Assembly (NCBI GenBank): GCA_012845835.1
Contig: JABAKD010000001.1
Span: 4,346,976 to 4,410,975, forward strand
Reading direction: 5' to 3'
Source of the DNA: Undaria pinnatifida
Taxonomy: Eukaryota; Sar; Phaeophyceae; Laminariales; Alariaceae
DNA length: 64,000 nucleotides
Shown here piece after piece: positions 49,224 through 60,170 of this stretch. A model generated the notes under the pieces. That model had not been told where the DNA came from. It saw nothing but the letters and a program-made list of their open reading frames with translations, and made no database searches. Both the position numbers and the translations under genes were made by a program. Within the stretch, counting starts at the first letter, position 1. Every line of letters begins with the position of its first letter.

Positions 49224-49660
49224 ATTTATTGCGTTCTCTCCGCCACGCTCGCACGCCGTGCACCTAGGAAGCACAGCTATCTCCTGCACACGGAGATGCT
49301 GGGGTCGGGTTGCGGGGTGTGTTGTTTTTCTTCGCTGCCTCGTTTGGTGTTGTCATGCATCAAAATTCAGGCAAGCAGGAGCATCCAAAACACATTTAGA
49401 GAGTCAAAAGCAGTGATGCCATTCCGCCATCGCCCGCGTCACCGAATTAAAGAATCTAATTTTCAGCATACATTTTGTGACAGTCCCGCGAAAAGATGCT
49501 AGGAGACCGAGGTTTGACGCTCTTGACTGGCATATTGACTCATTATAATGAGTATGTTAATATCAAACTATACCTTGACGCGTCAAATACCGTATATACG
49601 CGAGGCTCACGATGTTTACGAGCATGGCCAAGCAGCAAGCCGATCAAGCAAGACACAAAG
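49224..49660. promoter_or_regulatory. Shared spacer between two divergent genes
   Basis: 437 bp between the ATG of the minus-strand BTB gene and the ATG of the plus-strand plastid-targeted exon. It is free of the dispersed repeats that fill the rest of the window, which fits a bidirectional promoter. It contains a 16 bp palindrome (49538-49553) and an AT-rich stretch around 49530-49590. Confidence 0.5.
49536..49553. promoter_or_regulatory. Palindrome with embedded TGACTCA
   Basis: ACTCATTATAATGAGT (49538-49553) is a perfect 16 bp palindrome. Together with the preceding TG it contains TGACTCA, the classical bZIP (AP-1-type) core, about 110 bp upstream of the plus-strand ATG. Binding is inference. 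Confidence 0.35.
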
Positions 49661-50041
49661 ATGGCCATGGTAGCCCTCAACACCAGGGCGGCACGAGTCG
49701 CCTTCATCTCGCTGGCAGCTGGCAGTTCGAGCACAGCGTTCCTATCGCCTCTTCCTTTGACGACGCGTGTTCCAACACCAGCATCATCTGTGAACATGAT
49801 ACTGTTACCTGCATCATCTTCATCGAAAGTGACTCAGGCTCAGAGTACCAGTACGCGCGTACCGAGCATGCCCAGACATCATCTGCTCGGGGTTGGGCAG
49901 TCGTCCCATGCTGGCCTGTTTTTGTTTGGTTTCGGGGGGGAAGAGAGAAGTAATGCGTCGTCTGCCAGTGGCGTGCCTGCCAGCTCTAAGGCTAGAAAGG
50001 CCGTGGAGAGCAACGCGGTGTTCAAGTCGCGCACCGAACAG
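49661..50041 (+). CDS. First exon of a plastid-targeted protein
   Basis: 127 codons from an ATG in a strong context (A at -3, G at +4) to a phase-0 donor CAG|GTTCGT. The N-terminus has basic residues, then a hydrophobic stretch (VAFISLAAG), then SSSTAF|LSP, which resembles the Ala-Phe signal/transit junction of heterokont plastid proteins, followed by a Ser/Thr/Pro/Arg-rich acid-poor transit region. The mature part (FGFGGEERSN, SKARKAVESNAVFKSRTEQ) is not recognised. Later exons are not secure; 56292-56446 is a candidate. Confidence 0.6.
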
Positions 50042-50486
50042 GTTCGTGGGACTCGCACGTGTTCCCAGTCTAATTCCAAGTGGTTTGTCCCATATCGGGA
50101 GTGGCAGTGCGTGTTTTTTTGTTTACTAGTACTAATAACAGCAGTAATATTACAACAGCAGTACTACACACTAAACCGGTTTGTTTAATACTCCGGAGTA
50201 TTAACATTATAGTATACTACAGTTGCAGTATCGCGTAATATGACAAACTCTTCATGGCAAGAAGTGCGGCAAGCACTCCTAAGCTCCTAACCTGGTCCGT
50301 CCGTACGAGCACTTCCTCAACACGCGTCTGTTGTGTTGCAGCATACCGTAAAAGTTTTGTTGCAGCACGTGTGTGTGTTCTTATTGGTATACAACCGGTG
50401 TCCGTGCCGATACCTCCTAATGAGACGAGCTCTGTCATGCTGTGGTCGCAAACTACAAGACTAGATAATTGCAAAGACAGCAAGGT

Positions 50487-50549
50487 GATTTGGCTCTGCA
50501 AGGCCAATCGCAATAAACACGTGGTAGAGGAGTCGTACCTGCTGCGGCG
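50487..50549 (+). CDS. Possible small exon (low confidence)
   Basis: Between AGCAAG and CGGCGG|GTATGT an open frame reads VIWLCKANRNKHVVEESYLL, protein-like and in a phase compatible with 49661-50041. The sequence just upstream (about 50395-50460) is a dispersed repeat also present at 35280-35345, which weakens the case. No family is recognised. Confidence 0.25.
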
Positions 50550-50677
50550 GGTATGTAGGAAGCTGCTAAGTCACTAGCCGGTCACACATTTACGTGTCAG
50601 CGACATTTGAATAACGAATATGAGGACAGTCAGGAGGCCCACCCGGGTTTCAGGGCTTGCGTGATTGTGTCTGGCCT

Positions 50678-50708
50678 GGGGTTAGGGTTAGGGTCAGGGA
50701 TAGGGTTG
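50678..50708 (-). repeat. Interstitial TTAGGG run 4
   Basis: GGGGTTAGGGTTAGGGTCAG and GATAGGGTTG. Confidence 0.75.
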
Positions 50709-51223
50709 AGATTTATTCAGCACAAGCGACGCTGCCGCAGGGCCTCGCTGTTGCATGTAGGTCTGTGGTAACGGGCTGGTGCTGAAAGGGACGGATGCAG
50801 CGGGAATGTGCGAAACGCCAGACCTGAAACCCGGGAATGCCCCGGATATACCCCTGTATTCGTGATGTAACTCTCGCTCACGTACCCATGACTATCGCTC
50901 CCTCTTCCGCCGCGGATGGTACGATAGCGCGAGTTGGCAAAAATGGATGAAACTGGACAAGCAGTTTGAATTGGGGGTGCGGAACCCCCAAGTGCGCGCA
51001 ACAAAAATGAAAGTAAGTACCGGGGAGGGGAACAACGGAAGACACCTCTGACCTGTGACCTGTGATGACGGCTTGTTGTTCAGACGGAGGCCGTGTACGT
51101 AGCAGATTAGGGTCAACCCCCCCACCCTTGAACAGCAGGGAACTGGAACGTAACAGCAGTGAAGATTAAAAAATAAAAATAAAAGTTTACCTGGTACATA
51201 CGTACCAAGGTACCAAATGTGCT

Positions 51224-51543
51224 TTGTTTTGTTTTTCTTCACACACATTTACTTTCCAGCTTCTGGACAAGCCGTGGTCACAGGTGTCGTCCCTTCTTCC
51301 CCCCGGTTCTTGCCTTCAATTTTTATCGCGCATAGGGTCCAGCAATTCCACTGCTCGTCGGTTTGCTCGTCGGTTTTTCATCGAGTGTTGCTAACTCACG
51401 CTCTCGCGTTTTCCGCAAGTCAAGTTGTGCACAAGAAAAAGTCCCCACGAATTTATACGAGTATGCACTCGGGGAGATTCGAACCCACGAAACTGACCTA
51501 TACCAGGCTCGAGGACAACCTGATACGCCACCGGGGCGACCGG
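51224..51543 (-). mobile_element. SINE family A copy 3
   Basis: Clearest copy: A-box at 51519-51530 and B-box at 51476-51486 (both minus strand), spacing normal for tRNA promoters. It carries a small internal duplication of CTCGTCGGTTTG (about 51353-51377). Confidence 0.85.
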
Positions 51544-51892
51544 GTTTAATATACTTTCCGGGGCCTGTGCCTTTGACGCACCCTACCTGGGAGATTTTGA
51601 TTTCAAGATTTAAGATATCACGGCTTGGCTTCACTCACTCACTCCGTCGGGGGTGATCTTATTCCGAGCGAATGCAGGGTTCTGTTAACAGAGCGCCGGA
51701 CCCCGTTCGGCTGAAGCCGCGAGTTCTACTACCACCAGCCGAGGTTAATCCACGCATGCCATGTATACGATTCTCCGAAAAAATCTCAAACGAATGCACA
51801 CAATCCAACGAGGGCTACGTACAAGCATCCTTGTACGCGAGTTCCTAATACGTTGTATACCGACATGTGGAAGACAGGGTCGTAGACACCTA

Positions 51893-52160
51893 TCTAGAAA
51901 AATAAAAAATACACTTCAGCTGCGAGATCGACCAACAATGTTTTTTTTAATCAAAAATCAGCTTCGCAAGCTGTGTGTGATACTTCGATCGCGCGTGTTA
52001 CGGGGTGTGTATACCCTCGTGAAGGATACAGGTCGGTGACTCCCCTGCTACTGCCAGGGTCTACAGAACTAAGACGTTCAGCCTTGCTCTGCGCACGGAA
52101 ACTGTATGACCCTCATTAAGGGGGACAAAACCAGACATCCGTGGAATTTAGTGTGCATGG
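51893..52160 (+). mobile_element. Foldback family, single arm
   Basis: TACACTTCAGCTGCGAGATC, GCAAGCTGTGTGTGATACTT, GATCGCGCGTGTTACGGGGT, then CGGAAACTGTATGACC and GGGGGACAAAACCAGAC. Confidence 0.65.
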
Positions 52161-52367
52161 AACAATTAAATTTTTTTGTAGTGTGAGCTAACGTTTGGAG
52201 TGGGCTACTTGGGTCTACCAGGTTCGTACGCAAGTTGATGTGTACTCCCTGTGTATGTGGCAGGCCAGCGGAGGTCCAGCCCAGGCCTGATGCTCGGGTT
52301 GTTAGTGCTGTCGAGTCATGATGGAACATGTGTTGTACGTAGTACCTGGTATATGATACTGGTAGCA

Positions 52368-52676
52368 TTTTTTTTTTCTTTTCTCACACTTTTTCTTTCC
52401 AGCTTCTGGACAAGCCGTGGTCACAGGTGTCGTCCCTTGTTCCCCCCTGGTTCTTGCCTACACTTTTTATCGCGCAGAGGGTTCAGCAATCCCACTGCTC
52501 GTCGATTTTTCATCGAGTATTGCTAACTCACGCTCTCGCGCTTTCCGCAAGCCAATTTGTGCACAAGAAAAAGTCCCAACGAATTTATACGAGTATGCAC
52601 TCGGCGGGGCTCGAACTCACGACACTGACCTATACCAGGTTCGAGGATAACCTGATACACCACCGGGGCGACCGGT
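52368..52676 (-). mobile_element. SINE family A copy 4
   Basis: Full-length copy about 1 kb from copy 3, same orientation, with tRNA-like head at the right end and A-rich tail at the left end. Confidence 0.8.
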
Positions 52677-52849
52677 TTCAATTTATGGTATACAATGCTA
52701 TCTTCCTTGACCCCTTTGGGACTTCAGGGAAACAATTGAATAATTTCCAACAAATGTCCAAACAAAAATGACCATCATTTCGTCTGAGGCACGCCGAACC
52801 AGGCTTAAGGCACGCACCCTCTAGTGCCCGCCGCAAGCGAAACAAAACA

Positions 52850-52925
52850 GTCGTTGTTGTTGTTCTCACATCAACTCGCATGATCAAGCCCGTGGTCACA
52901 GGACAGGCTCCAGTCACTCCGGAGT
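52850..52925 (+). repeat. Family H repeat
   Basis: CATCAACTCGCATGATCAAG, GTGGTCACAGGACAGGCTCC, then GTCACTCCGGAGTG, a short inverted repeat. Confidence 0.65.
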
Positions 52926-53286
52926 GGAGGAACACGCAAGGAAAAAACACAAACAAAACGAAAAGTGGTACACGCGTATATCATAGCTGACGCAATTCAT
53001 ACCTCCTCTAGAAAAATATGAAAAGTGAAATCGGGAGTCAGCCTACGATGTGCCAGGTCCATACTGGTACGTACATCGCACTACTCGCGCCTGAAAAAAC
53101 GACTACACCGCTCGCCACCCAGAGAAGACTGCCACGTGTGTATATATTGCACGTGGTACCTATCACTACGCATACGCACGTCCGACTTAAGTTAATTGGA
53201 AAAAGTAAAAGAAAAGAAAAGACAGAAACCCCTTTAGAGCCCCCAAATCCCTCCCTATACTAAATTCAAGTAATTTTGTAACCCGA

Positions 53287-53415
53287 AGGGTGCGCCAGCT
53301 AGCGTTGGGCTGCGAAAGCAACTGAGTTAAATCGACACACGACGCGTATGAAAATACGTGGAAGTGTGGTGAGCTGAAGCTTTATTTTTCCCCATCCGCC
53401 GAAGGATTGAAAAAA
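53287..53415 (+). repeat. Repeat N tail
   Basis: GCGCCAGCTAGCG, AACTGAGTTAAATCGACACA, ACGTGGAAGTGTGGTGAGCT, CCCCATCCGCCGAAGGAT. Confidence 0.6.
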
Positions 53416-54179
53416 AAAAATAAAAAAAATCAAGTAAATTTGTCCCCCAAACGGGTTTCCAGTTGTCAAGGCGTTGAGGCGTTTGCTACACGGAGCAGCC
53501 TGGGCTGCTGGGATGTTGTTTGTTGTATGTACGAACTGCATGTATGGAGCTATACCACACATGCGCACACATTTCTAGTCTTGCCCTGGTGTGGTCTGAC
53601 AGATCGACGCCAAATTGACGTCTCTTACCGTTAAACAGCGGGCACACCTCCTGCACCCCCTCCCCCGCCATTAACCTATTATACCGGTACAGCAGTGGTA
53701 TGCAAGACATTAGCACCCATTCTAGCACCACCTCCGGACAGGAGATTTAGGTGGTCTTATCTCCATGTTTGGTCTTATCCCGCGTCAGGACCTTTTGGCC
53801 TAAATCTGGGGTATGACCAAAAACGGTGAAAACGGTCACGGGTTAATACGTATTTTCGCTTTGTTGCCTCTTATTTCCTTCCCTTTACCTTTTCTTTTCT
53901 TTGTTTCTTTTTTCCAATTGACTTGCGTCTGTCGTGCGTATGCGTACAAAGTAGTGATAGGTACTACGTGCAATATATAGGTGGGTAGTCTTTCTTGGGT
54001 GGCATGCGGTTAAAGTCGGTTTTTCCAGGCGCGAGTAGTGAGACGTATGCACCAATATGGACCTGGCACACCGTACGCTGACTCCCGATTTCACTTTTAT
54101 ATGTTTCTGGTGGAGGCATGAATTGCGTCAGCTGTGATTTATGCGGGTACCACCTTTTGGTTTGTTTGTGTTTTCCTTG

Positions 54180-54265
54180 GGGTATACCTCAGCTCCAGAG
54201 TGACTGGAGCCTGTCCTGTGACCACGGACTTGATTATGCGAGTTAGTGCGAGAACAACAACGCAA
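54180..54265 (-). repeat. Family H repeat, reverse
   Basis: CCAGAGTGACTGGAGCCTGT, GTGACCACGGACTTGATTAT, GCGAGTTAGTGCGAGAACAA. Confidence 0.65.
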
Positions 54266-54774
54266 TGTCTTAGGGTTTTTACCAGGCATACCTTCTAATA
54301 TTTCTTTGAGTGCAGCAAGGTAAACGATAAAAATTGTCAGGTATTACCGACCCCGCAGAGGCAACAGCTACTAAAGGCGTATCTGTACAGGAGCAGGGCA
54401 GAGCGCTCGTGCGCTCGTGGGCTGTACTATCGTACCCTCTTAAGGTCGTGTACGTAGGTGTAACGGCGTTTTTTCCCCATAGTTAAGACCGGGTTTGGGG
54501 GACAAGAGTCAAACCGATCTTGCCCACCTTTGAATCGAAACAATCAAGCCGATTTACATGGTCTTACCTACCCGTTGTCTTTGAGTGGGATGCCGCTGTA
54601 TGTCCACATTGTGTGTAAGCTATTTCAGTGGGGGTGTTGACGTGCGAGTTATGCCATATGCTATACCAAGCACCCGGTATATTCTACACTATCACCGCTT
54701 CTGCTGCCGTTGTGAGCTGGCTGCTGTCGTAAATAACGTGAATACCCCCCCCCCATATTATATATATAGCTTGG

Positions 54775-55283
54775 GTTGGCGTGGGTTGGCAAAGACACTG
54801 TAGAACATGCCGCTCGCTACATGACCTCGATCATCGGGGTGCCGTTTTTCATTTTTTGTGCGGTCGACTACAGCTGGCGGTCGAGTTGGATCATTTGTGC
54901 GGGGTGGAGAACTTTTACTCCGCACAAGGGGAATGATCGTATCGCGTATAATATAAATAGTGGTTATGGTAAGTCACCCACGAGGCAGTTACATGGTACT
55001 CCCATTGCTGTCTCTGGAAGTGGCCATACCGGAAATTTAACTAACTCATTGAAGCTGTCATCCGTATGTAAGTCTGCCTCACAAGCGGTTCTTAGTAGGA
55101 TGCATCTCACCCTTTATTCGACTCACCAAACACCTCACGGCGTTTCGCGCTTGGTGCAAGCAATGCCTCCCTCGTCGGTGAAAACCCGACATGCTCCGTC
55201 CCGGCATTGTAGGTATGCGAAGGTCAATATCATGTGGTCAATGGTCATACGTCTACGGCCATGCATGAATATCGATTACCCCC
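54775..55283 (+). repeat. Family C, full unit 1 of a tandem pair
   Basis: About 510 bp unit starting GGTTGGCAAAGACACTGT and ending at a C run. Next to unit 2 it forms a direct tandem duplication. Confidence 0.7.
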
Positions 55284-55309
55284 CCCCTCTCGCCGGTGCT
55301 CCTTGGCGG

Positions 55310-55835
55310 CGGTTGGCAACGACGCTGTAAAACACGCCTCTCGTGTAAAACACGCCTCGCGCTCGTACGTGAGCTAGACCACCAGGGTACCGCCTTTTTT
55401 TTCTCGTTTTTATGTTTTGGCGGTAACCGAGATGGCGGTCGAGTTTTTGATCATATTGTACGGACTGGAGTTGCTTACTCCGCGCAAGGGGGATGATATC
55501 CCGTAGTGTGAATTTTGCAAGGCGCCCACGACGCAGTTAAATGGTATCCCTATTGCTGTCTCTGGAAGTGGCACACCAGAAAAGAAACAAATGCCTTTGA
55601 AGCTGCCACCCGATATGCAAGAAAGTACGGACAAGGTGCAGAAGTTCGCCTCACGAGTGACTCTGAGTCGGATGCAGCTCACCCTTCATGCGACTCGCCG
55701 AACACCTCACGGCGCTTCGCGTTTGGTACACGCGGTGCCTGACTGGTCGGTGAACATGCTCCGTCCCGGCATAGTAGGGATAGGAGGGTCTATGGTATCA
55801 AGACTACGGTTATACATGAAATGAGTGCACCCCCC
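55310..55835 (+). repeat. Family C, full unit 2 of a tandem pair
   Basis: Diverged copy of 54775-55283 (GGTTGGCAACGACGCTGT, ATTGCTGTCTCTGGAAGTGG, GAACACCTCACGGCGCTTCG, ATGAAATGAGTGCACCC), with an extra 20 bp duplication of AAAACACGCCTC near its start. Confidence 0.7.
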
Positions 55836-56291
55836 CCGTGCTCCTCCCCATTTTTGTACGGATGCAACGTGGGACGAGTTCTACGACATAAGTAGCAATC
55901 TTCGCCGAAACTCTTTCAGAATGGTGGGACTCCTTTAGAGCCCCAAAATTCCTCCCCATACTGGATTCAAGTAAAAATGTCCCCCCAAAAGGGTTTCCAG
56001 TTCTGAAGGCGTTGACCCAAACACGTCGGAATCTCGCAAAGTAAAAAACGCAACAATTTTTTTCTTCGTTCAGTGCCTAGGCCATGGGATCGTGTTGCGG
56101 GTACGTTCGTAGCACCTTTTCCTCCACCCAAATCGTTTTTAGGGAGGGATACAGAGCCCCTGAAGAGCAGAGCCCCAGAAATAACATGGTGCACCTCGAT
56201 CGTAGCGTGGGTCAAGGGTGTTCGTCTTGAAAACTACGACCATGCACGATAACAAGTACACCCTCCCCCTCTCCGCCCCCGCTGGCCTCAG

Positions 56292-56446
56292 TACGCGCGA
56301 GGCGCCATCACCGCAATAGATCTGGTCCGATCGCTGGAGCGAGACGTGGCCGACAAAACTCCCGGCTGCGATTTGGAGGACGTCGTTGCCTTTGCCCTCG
56401 ACGCGATACCGGACAAGCGGAGGCGCGATATGCTCGACAAGGCCAG
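56292..56446 (+). CDS. Internal exon, unidentified helical protein
   Basis: 155 nt, entry phase 0 (CCTCAG|TAC), exit phase 2 (GCCAG|GTAACT). Encodes AITAIDLVRSLERDVADK then DLEDVVAFALDAIPDKRRR and DMLDKA, a charged, alpha-helical sequence with GC-rich codons quite unlike its flanks. It could be a later exon of the plastid-targeted gene at 49661 (phase agrees) or a separate gene running out of the window. I do not recognise the family. Confidence 0.65.
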
Positions 56447-56699
56447 GTAACTTGAAAGCAGGGCGCGAAAAAGTGTCCAACGTTTGATGACACAGTAGGG
56501 GTTCCCCGATAAGGCGGTCTGAGGAAGGCGGTTATCCCCAAGATATTCGCGGTCGAAATCGCTTTCTTTAGGCGCGACTGGGGAATTGCACTCACAGCTT
56601 GGAATGGATAAGGCGGCTTCCCCCAATAAGGCTGTCGGTCATAATGCTGCTCTCACACACCACCGACACCTTGCGGGGGGACCTGTAGTGTATGGTGTA

Positions 56700-56970
56700 T
56701 GTAGCACCGGACGCGTGTACGATGGAGGCGCACCATTTTGTTTCTGAGGTTCCTCAGTTTGGGAGCTTAAGACCTCTCCCAAAAACTAATTTTTGGAGAA
56801 AAATCGAACTGCTACATACCGGATGAAAAATCCCATCGATTAGGTATACAACAAGAATCATGCAAAAAAAATGGCCTATGTCCGACACATTTGGGTTAAG
56901 GAGACCTGCCATTCAGAAACTATTTCACGCGAAAACTACCATCACCTCTATCGTCGTAGCCCGCGTCGCC
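56700..56970 (+). repeat. MITE-like repeat W, copy 2
   Basis: GTACGATGGAGGCGCACCAT start, GACCTCTCCCAAAAACTAAT, end CACCTCTATCGTCGTAGCCC. The two ends form imperfect inverted repeats. Confidence 0.5.
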
Positions 56971-56992
56971 GACGCCTGCCGCGGTGGCGGTT

Positions 56993-57330
56993 CATTTTTT
57001 TTTCTTCCCCGAGGTTCCTCAATCTTATCTTTCGTCGTTAGCTTTACCCTCCAGCTCAACCGTAAGAATTTTTTCTCAACCCTCGTCGACCTTCTTCTGG
57101 ACAAGCCGTGGTCACGGGTGTTTTCCCTGCTTCTCCTCCCCCGGTACGTACATAACTTCGTTTTTTTTCGCGCATATGTAGGGCTCAAGCATTTCCACTT
57201 TTCACGTGTTTTATGCTCCTTTGATCTTTATGGATGTTTTGCTAAATCAATCTCTCGCGCTTTCCGCTCATTTGAACATGACAGCTCTAGACTGTACGTA
57301 CCTCGCCCCGAAACCGAGTTCTGGTAAAAA
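56993..57330 (-). mobile_element. Diverged SINE A relative
   Basis: Shares CTTCTGGACAAGCCGTGGTC, the GGGTTCAGCA-like segment and TCTCGCGCTTTCCGC with family A, in the same order, but the tRNA-like head is not recognisable and the middle is different. An old copy or a sister family. Confidence 0.5.
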
Positions 57331-57419
57331 ACAAAATTTGTAGTTGTTTTCTGATGAACTAGCCCATGGCCTATTAAATGGGAACAAAAAAAGCAACATT
57401 GTACGCCACTAAAGTCATC

Positions 57420-57590
57420 CAACAAGTAGGGGTTGCAGTTTTTTGGCCAAACGTTTTCAGACTGATCTGACCGATTGGCCGATCTGACCGATCTGGCCGA
57501 TCTGGCCGATCTGGCCGATCTGACCGATCTGACCGTCTGTAATCGGTTGACCTCCTCGAGTGTGGAACTGTGGGTTAGTATGAATAATGT
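57420..57590 (-). repeat. CAGATCGGT minisatellite element, reverse
   Basis: Mirror of 30780-30950: AAACGTTTTCAGA, eight CCGATCTGACC-type units, CCTCGAGTGTGGAACTGTG. Confidence 0.8.
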
Positions 57591-58559
57591 ACGAGCATAT
57601 TTGTTTTAGGACTAGCGCGTAGAAATGTGGGTCGGAGTGCGCGAACGAATGTCTTCGAAGTCGTGTTTCGGGTGAGTTATTGAGCTCGTCTGTCAAGGAT
57701 CTCAGAAATTGCTTGGAATTTGCTGCACCCCTATCGCGTGATGACTCCCGCCACACTAACAACGAGATTCCGACCATCAAAATAGTAAGGGGCAGGGGTG
57801 GGGGCACTTTCTTAGTTGTCAGTCGGAAGTGTTATTCGCCAATAAGTGCTATTAGTACCTCTACTACTGCTGTTGTGTAGCACGGCGCTATTAATGGGGT
57901 TGTTTTTTTTCAATGTGCAGTGCGTGCTTACTTCGTTCTCAGCGCAAACGCTGGCACGATATACAGGACACCACCACCACTCTCACCCCAATCCATTCTC
58001 CCTCAATTCCTTCTCCTTCCCGGGGTGTGCGTACTTTCAACTTTTGAATTGTACCTATGATGCCGCTGTAGTACCGCCACTGGGTTACAAGTTGTTCTAT
58101 GCATGTACGTATAAATATCGTTTTTTCATGTATTTGCTATCCAGCAATGTGCAGCGTGGTGCGTCAACAAAATAAAATGACAAGAGAAGCAGAAGATAAA
58201 CACTACCAGATACTGTTATACATATACCTGGTATAAATGGTATATGGTGTATGGCACATATTATGCGATACAGCCAACAGTACGAGTACAAGTAATACCT
58301 GATACAATTGATTTGCCTTCCGACAATGTGCGGTGCATACACAGTACCTGGTAGTAATTGATTCCAGTGTTAAAGAAAGGAATGTTCGTGTCTGTTTTCG
58401 GTTCTACATGGCGCGCGCGCAAACGGCCGAAAGCGATACCAGGTTTGCCGTACGTACAACTTATATTTTCTTCTATCATATCGTACGTAATGATAGACAC
58501 AGTCTTGCGGTAGGCTCGAGCATGATGTCACCAGCTGGCTTCGTACAACTATTGTTTCA

Positions 58560-58830
58560 CGCATCGAGCAGATCACGATCTAGATCACCTAGAGATAATC
58601 TAGATCTTGATCTGTCGTTATGATGTGTTGTGCGGGATCTGTGTTGTGCGGGATCTGTGTAGCACAGATCCAGCTCAGGAAACTTGCCCTAGATCATTCA
58701 GCTCAATTCGGTTCTCGCCCTGCAACATGATCTGTAGGCCATGCAGATCATATAGACCAGGGATCTATCTTCAGATAGACCAAGGATCTATCTTCAGATA
58801 TACCAGGGATCTATCTATCTGTATCGAAAT
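58560..58830. repeat. GATC-rich element D, copy 5
   Basis: GCAGATCACGATCTAGATCA start, duplicated GTGTTGTGCGGGATCTG, and a short GGGATCTATCTTCAGATA tandem near 58770-58815. Confidence 0.6.
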
Positions 58831-58834
58831 ACAT

Positions 58835-59215
58835 GGATCAAGAACAAGGTCCTATACACGTGTGAAAGAAATTTAGTCACCAGTAGGCTTGCACTCACGT
58901 CTGATCCCCGATACAGCAGCAATTGGTTGTCCCGTGTTGCTGGTTGATGAGGTATCAGGTATCCTTTAGTGTGGAACCCCAGTTTAGTGCGGTGAAAATG
59001 GCTTGTCGCGGCCGTGTCCTACGGTGGTGATAGCAATATATCGCACTGTCTCGAGATAGTTCGGGGTTCCACTTAAGTGCGGGTGTTGCCATCTGGAAAG
59101 GCACTGCACTATTTAGGGATATTAAACATGTCTTCCAAATAAATATGTTAAGATGCATTCATTCCCGCTCCACAAACTCCAGATGTCCTACCTTCAATCT
59201 TACACGACTACTGCT
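58835..59215. other. No gene seen
   Basis: Contains an imperfect inverted pair (GTGTGGAACCCCAGTTTAGT and GGGGTTCCACTTAAGTGC) around 58970-59085, probably a small element with inverted ends. Nothing coding is supported. Confidence 0.35.
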
Positions 59216-59221
59216 GTATCA

Positions 59222-59592
59222 TGTACGCATTGTTAGTGGGTGGGGTTGGGCAAAAAGTCCCACACTCTCCGGAATGAAGACGTTCTCGATGGCTGTGATA
59301 GCTAGCTCCACCGCACCTGATCCCCAGCGATCAGGCCGGGTCGACGTACTCACGCATCCGTGTAGAGCGGCAGCTCGGGATGGTGGAGTAGTAACGGTGA
59401 CCGCCGGCAGGGACAGCTCGCGCTGTCGCTACCCAGGGAACTGAAGGATGACGCCAGCTACATAGCGCTGAATTGCGAATACAAATGAGTTGAATCGACA
59501 CACAACATGTACGATGTATGAACAAAATACTTGGAAGTGGGGTGAGCTTTTAAAACTTCATGTTTCCCCATCTGCCGGAGGATAACATTTGA
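59222..59592 (+). repeat. Repeat N, copy 2
   Basis: Same order of motifs as 21000-21390 in the same orientation. Tail-only pieces at 47020-47065, 47895-47925 and 53287-53415. Confidence 0.7.
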
Positions 59593-59919
59593 ACCTAAAA
59601 ACGTACTCGGAGTATTGTGTAAGTCATCCGTTCGTATTATACAAAAAAAATCTCAATACTATACTGCAATACTGCTGTATAGCAGTCGGGCAGCATAAAA
59701 AAGTTCTGGGTTCCCCCTGAGATATTTTTGCGGCCCCGCACACGGCGCAGCAACTGCGAACGGATACTCGCAGCAACTGCGAACGGATACTACTTCGTAG
59801 TAATACAGCTGTATCCTTTTGCGGTAGCATCACAGTCGCTCAGGGTTGGTTGGCGTCAAGTCTAACGGATAGACTGTCGCCACCCTGCTGCCCAGCTGGG
59901 ACAGTTTGCACACATCGAG

Positions 59920-60170
59920 CATATCAGATCCATATCATATTGATGATCTACAGATGATCTGTGTCTTCGGGGTAAGACAGATCCCTGGCCTACTATATGA
60001 TATGCACGGGCTATGGATCATGTCGCTTGGTCGGGGCCGTGTGATGTGGATGATCTGTCCAGCACGTGTTTCCTCGGATGGATCTGCACCACCGGTAGAC
60101 AGATCTTGCACAAGGCGTCGTAACCACATATCTAGGATCTAGATGATCTAGATCGTTCTCTGTCCATTTG
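59920..60170. repeat. GATC-rich element D, copy 6
   Basis: GAGCATATCAGATCCATATC start, GATGATCTACAGATGATCTG and AGGATCTAGATGATCTAGAT end. Confidence 0.6.
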
